This document shows positions 61,842 to 64,000 of a stretch of 64,000 nt of DNA, one piece after another. Under the pieces are notes generated by a model. That model worked only from the letters and a program-made list of their open reading frames with translations, made no database searches and was not told the origin of the DNA. Both the position numbers and the translations under genes were made by a program. Position 1 is the first letter of the stretch, and every line of letters starts with the position of its first letter. This stretch comes from Paenibacillus whitsoniae (GTDB lineage: Bacteria > Bacillota > Bacilli > Paenibacillales > NBRC-103111): the NCBI RefSeq assembly GCF_003955665.1, contig NZ_RXHU01000015.1:62001-126000 (forward strand). Reading direction: 5' to 3'.

Positions 61842-62792
61842 TTAGTATATCCCTTCCTCGCCCATGCGTCTGGCGATCGTATTCGCCATCACGAGCAGGA
61901 TGCAGCCGATCACCGATTTGAATAAGCCGGCGGCCGTTGTCAAACCGAACTGCATGGTCCCTAATCCCACGCGGAATACGTAGGTATCGATAATATCGCC
62001 GACATCATAAACCGTCGGATTATACATGACGAGCACCTGCTCAAAGCCCGCATCCAGCACATGTCCGATCCGCAGCAGAAGCAGGATCACGATGGTCGAG
62101 CGAATCCCCGGCAGCGAAATGTGCCAGATTTGCCGCAGCCGGCCTGCACCGTCCACCGTCGCCGCCTGAAACAATTCTTCATTGATGCCGAGAAGCGCCG
62201 CCAAATAAATGATCGCGCCCCAGCCGATTTCCTTCCACGTGTCGGAGAAAACGAGAATCCAGCGGAACAGCCCCTCGTCGGATAAAAAGAAAATCGGCTG
62301 GAAGCCCAGCGCCTGGATCACTTTGTTCACAATGCCGCTGTTCGGTGACAGCAGATCGACGGCGATGCCGCCGATGACGACCCATGAGATAAAGTGGGGC
62401 AAATAAGTGACCGTCTGTACGGCGCGTTTGAACTTCTCCAGTCGGAGCTCGTTCAGCAGCAGCGCCAAGGCGATCGGTGCGGGAAATCCAACAATCAGCT
62501 TCATGAGAGAAATCAGCAGTGTGTTGCGGATGACGCGTGGAAATTCATCGAACGTGAACAGCTCGCGAAAATATTGCAACCCCACCCATTTGCTATGAAA
62601 CACGCCCTGGATCAGGTTGTAATCCTTGAAGGCGATGATGACGCCGTACATCGGCACATATTTGAATATGATCAGGAAGACGAGCGCCGGAAGCACCATT
62701 AGATACAAATCCCAGTACCTCAACAGCGGATGCCTTTGGGCACGTTTCTCCCGCTGCCGATCTCGAATCGATGTCAGTGTTGCAGCTTTCAT
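61842..62792 (-). CDS. Carbohydrate ABC transporter permease (LplB type)
   Basis: This 316-residue permease has the LplB signature FKYVPMYGVIIAFKDY, six helices and EAA loop QAATVDGAGRLRQIWHISLP. It is the first transporter gene of cluster 4, 165 bp downstream of the AraC-type gene. The ATG has GAGAGGAGAG upstream. Like clusters 1 and 3 it lacks an ATPase gene. Confidence 0.93.
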   Translation of the reverse strand: MKAATLTSIRDRQREKRAQRHPLLRYWDLYLMVLPALVFLIIFKYVPMYGVIIAFKDYNLIQGVFHSKWVGLQYFRELFTFDEFPRVIRNTLLISLMKLIVGFPAPIALALLLNELRLEKFKRAVQTVTYLPHFISWVVIGGIAVDLLSPNSGIVNKVIQALGFQPIFFLSDEGLFRWILVFSDTWKEIGWGAIIYLAALLGINEELFQAATVDGAGRLRQIWHISLPGIRSTIVILLLLRIGHVLDAGFEQVLVMYNPTVYDVGDIIDTYVFRVGLGTMQFGLTTAAGLFKSVIGCILLVMANTIARRMGEEGIY

Positions 62793-62920
62793 GTTGTCTC
62801 TCCTCTCTTGGAAGCGTTTTTTATGAGGTATGAGACCATCATAGACCTTTTTCCGTTCTTTTCGTATTCACCTTCTTTTACTATCGTTGCAACTTTTTTT
62901 ACTTGTTGGCACAACGCAGG

Positions 62921-62949
62921 GACAAAAAGAAAGAAGCCGCTGATCGGCT
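62921..62949 (-). terminator. Weak terminator after the AraC-type gene
   Basis: AGCCG (62935-62939) and CGGCT (62945-62949) form a short stem, followed on the minus strand by a T-rich stretch (TTCTTTCTTTTTG). The short stem makes partial read-through into the permease operon likely. Confidence 0.45.
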
Positions 62950-62957
62950 CCTCCCCG

Positions 62958-64000
62958 CTATTTATTCATCTCGCTGGGCTTGACGCCCCAATATTTCTGG
63001 AAGCTCTTGGAGAAATAGTTAACGTGCTTGTACCCGACCTGCTCGGCCACATCGTACACTTTGAGCCCCTTCGCCAAGAGCTCCTTCGCCTGCTCCATCC
63101 GCATTCGCAGCACATAGTCGGAGAATGACTCGCCGGTTACCTCCTTGAACGTCCGGCTCAAATACGAATAATTGACATAGAGCTGACCGGCGACCGCGTA
63201 CAAACTCAGCTCTTCCTCGTGCAGCCGTTCCCGGGTATACCGGATCACCTCTTCAACCGTCAGCTGAGCGCCGGACTTGCGCTGTCCGGTAATAGCGTCG
63301 CCAATACGCGCCGACATGCGGAGCAGCCACTCTTCAATCTGCTCCCGTGCGAGCAGGCGGCCAAAGCTTTCAAAATACGCATAATCGTTCCCTAGCGTTT
63401 CGCTCAGCGTCCAGCCCTGACCATGCACGATGCCGGCAAGAAGGCACATCAGACGCAGCAGTTGCTCTTTCGCTTCGGTGAGCGGCTTGTCCGGCCCGAA
63501 GCCTTGCTCCATCAGCCGGGCCACAATCTCCTGCCTGCGCTCCGCATGGCCGGACAGAATGGCCAGCTCCAGCTCCTTTTCCAGCTGGCCGAGCTCCGCC
63601 TGCCGCTTGGCGCCGATGCTCGCGCCTCGGTACGGAATGGCGACATCGTGCCCCAGCACAATCCGTTCCTGAAGCGCAGCGCGACTGTGCTTATACGCCA
63701 GAGGCAGCAGCGCCGGCGTCGCGGCGATGGAACCGATGCCCGCGCTGGCCGTTAACTTCAGGCAGTCCTTGACCGTGCCAAGGAGCCGGGCGATGAGCGG
63801 ATTGACCAGGCTATACAGCTCGTCTTCGCCGTAAGCCGGCGGTTTGATGAATAGCGCGACCACCATGCCGTCGTCCTCCTGAATGACCGCACAGTCCTCG
63901 CCCTCTAGCAAATCTCTCGCAATCGTATACAGCGAGAATTGTACCAGAGCCCGGTCGTCCGCTTGGAACCGTTCATTTCTCTTCAAAATCGGATCCATAT
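62958..64000 (-). CDS. AraC-family response regulator (YesN-like), 5' part outside window
   Basis: The visible 347 codons run to the window edge, and the ATG at 63998 is probably internal. The C-terminal 100 residues are an AraC DNA-binding domain (AGQLYVNYSYLSRTFKEVTG and AEQVGYKHVNYFSKSFQKYW, ending KPSEMNK). The middle part resembles the linker of YesN-type response regulators, whose N-terminal receiver domain would lie beyond the edge. With a partner histidine kinase it would control the downstream permease/binding-protein/glycosidase genes. If no receiver domain is present outside, a membrane-bound one-component sensor is the alternative. Confidence 0.85.
   Translation of the reverse strand, partial: MDPILKRNERFQADDRALVQFSLYTIARDLLEGEDCAVIQEDDGMVVALFIKPPAYGEDELYSLVNPLIARLLGTVKDCLKLTASAGIGSIAATPALLPLAYKHSRAALQERIVLGHDVAIPYRGASIGAKRQAELGQLEKELELAILSGHAERRQEIVARLMEQGFGPDKPLTEAKEQLLRLMCLLAGIVHGQGWTLSETLGNDYAYFESFGRLLAREQIEEWLLRMSARIGDAITGQRKSGAQLTVEEVIRYTRERLHEEELSLYAVAGQLYVNYSYLSRTFKEVTGESFSDYVLRMRMEQAKELLAKGLKVYDVAEQVGYKHVNYFSKSFQKYWGVKPSEMNK

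Noticed and set aside
62809..62826. cre-like site GGAAGCGTTTTTT ahead of cluster 4
   Set aside because: It matches only about 11 of 14 consensus positions and lacks the right half.
62875..62930. Possible third copy of the cluster 3 47-bp element before the cluster 4 permease gene
   Set aside because: Only a loose pattern (TTTTTGTCC ... GTGCCA ... AAAAAAAG) is shared, and it does not align without gaps.
1..64000. CRISPR array, tRNA, rRNA, transposase or phage genes
   Set aside because: I looked for regular spaced repeats, tRNA-like cloverleaf motifs and transposase or integrase translations on both strands and saw none that could be supported.

Overview
The window looks like chromosomal DNA of a Paenibacillus-type Firmicute (Paenibacillaceae). 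The evidence is strong AGGAGG-like Shine-Dalgarno sites, frequent GTG and TTG starts, lipoprotein solute-binding proteins paired with LplB/YtcP-type permeases, membrane-bound AraC-type sensor regulators of the YesN/YtdP kind, CcpA cre boxes and large secreted modular glycosidases. Base composition is moderate, with A+T-rich patches. No rRNA, tRNA, CRISPR array, phage or insertion sequence was recognised.

Left part (1-7.5 kb): a partial SGNH hydrolase with a nested dyad in its leader; a MerR-SRPBCC operon with a 19-bp-spacer promoter; an NmrA-like reductase; a broken SDR gene; an intergenic region with short CCTGC/GCAGG hairpin repeats; and a TolB-like protein. A 2.1-kb segment (an SDR gene plus two small membrane proteins) is bounded by 277-bp direct repeats that split a small gene/TolB operon.

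Cluster 1 (7.5-15.9 kb) has a GH105-type hydrolase, two permeases and a lipoprotein binding protein, divergent from a membrane AraC regulator. Next come a secreted GH9-like enzyme and a divergent MFS transporter (16-20.3 kb).

Cluster 2 (20.4-34.3 kb) is one long minus-strand operon. It has a complete peptide/nickel-type ABC importer (family 5 binding protein, two permeases, two ATPases), a HAD phosphatase, a LacI regulator, a Gfo/Idh/MocA dehydrogenase, a ThuA protein, an MgtC-like membrane protein, a GDPD-like protein and a GH38-like (DUF5054-type) enzyme. A promoter, a cre box and three copies of one perfect palindrome lie upstream. This is the best candidate for an undescribed glycan-use system.

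Cluster 3 (35.1-47.5 kb) is an AraC sensor, two closely related binding proteins, two permeases, a GH43-like propeller and a large secreted clan-A-like glycosidase. A conserved 47-bp element lies upstream of both binding-protein transcription units.

Cluster 4 (48.1-64 kb) runs from a partial AraC-type protein through two permeases, a binding protein, a beta-helix protein carrying both cohesin and dockerin modules, a second clan-A-like glycosidase, and five cytosolic enzymes (nitrilase-family hydrolase, TIM-barrel epimerase, Gfo/Idh, 2-hydroxyacid dehydrogenase, zinc alcohol dehydrogenase) that may form a catabolic route. Clusters 1, 3 and 4 have no ATPase gene and probably share an MsmX-like ATPase encoded elsewhere.
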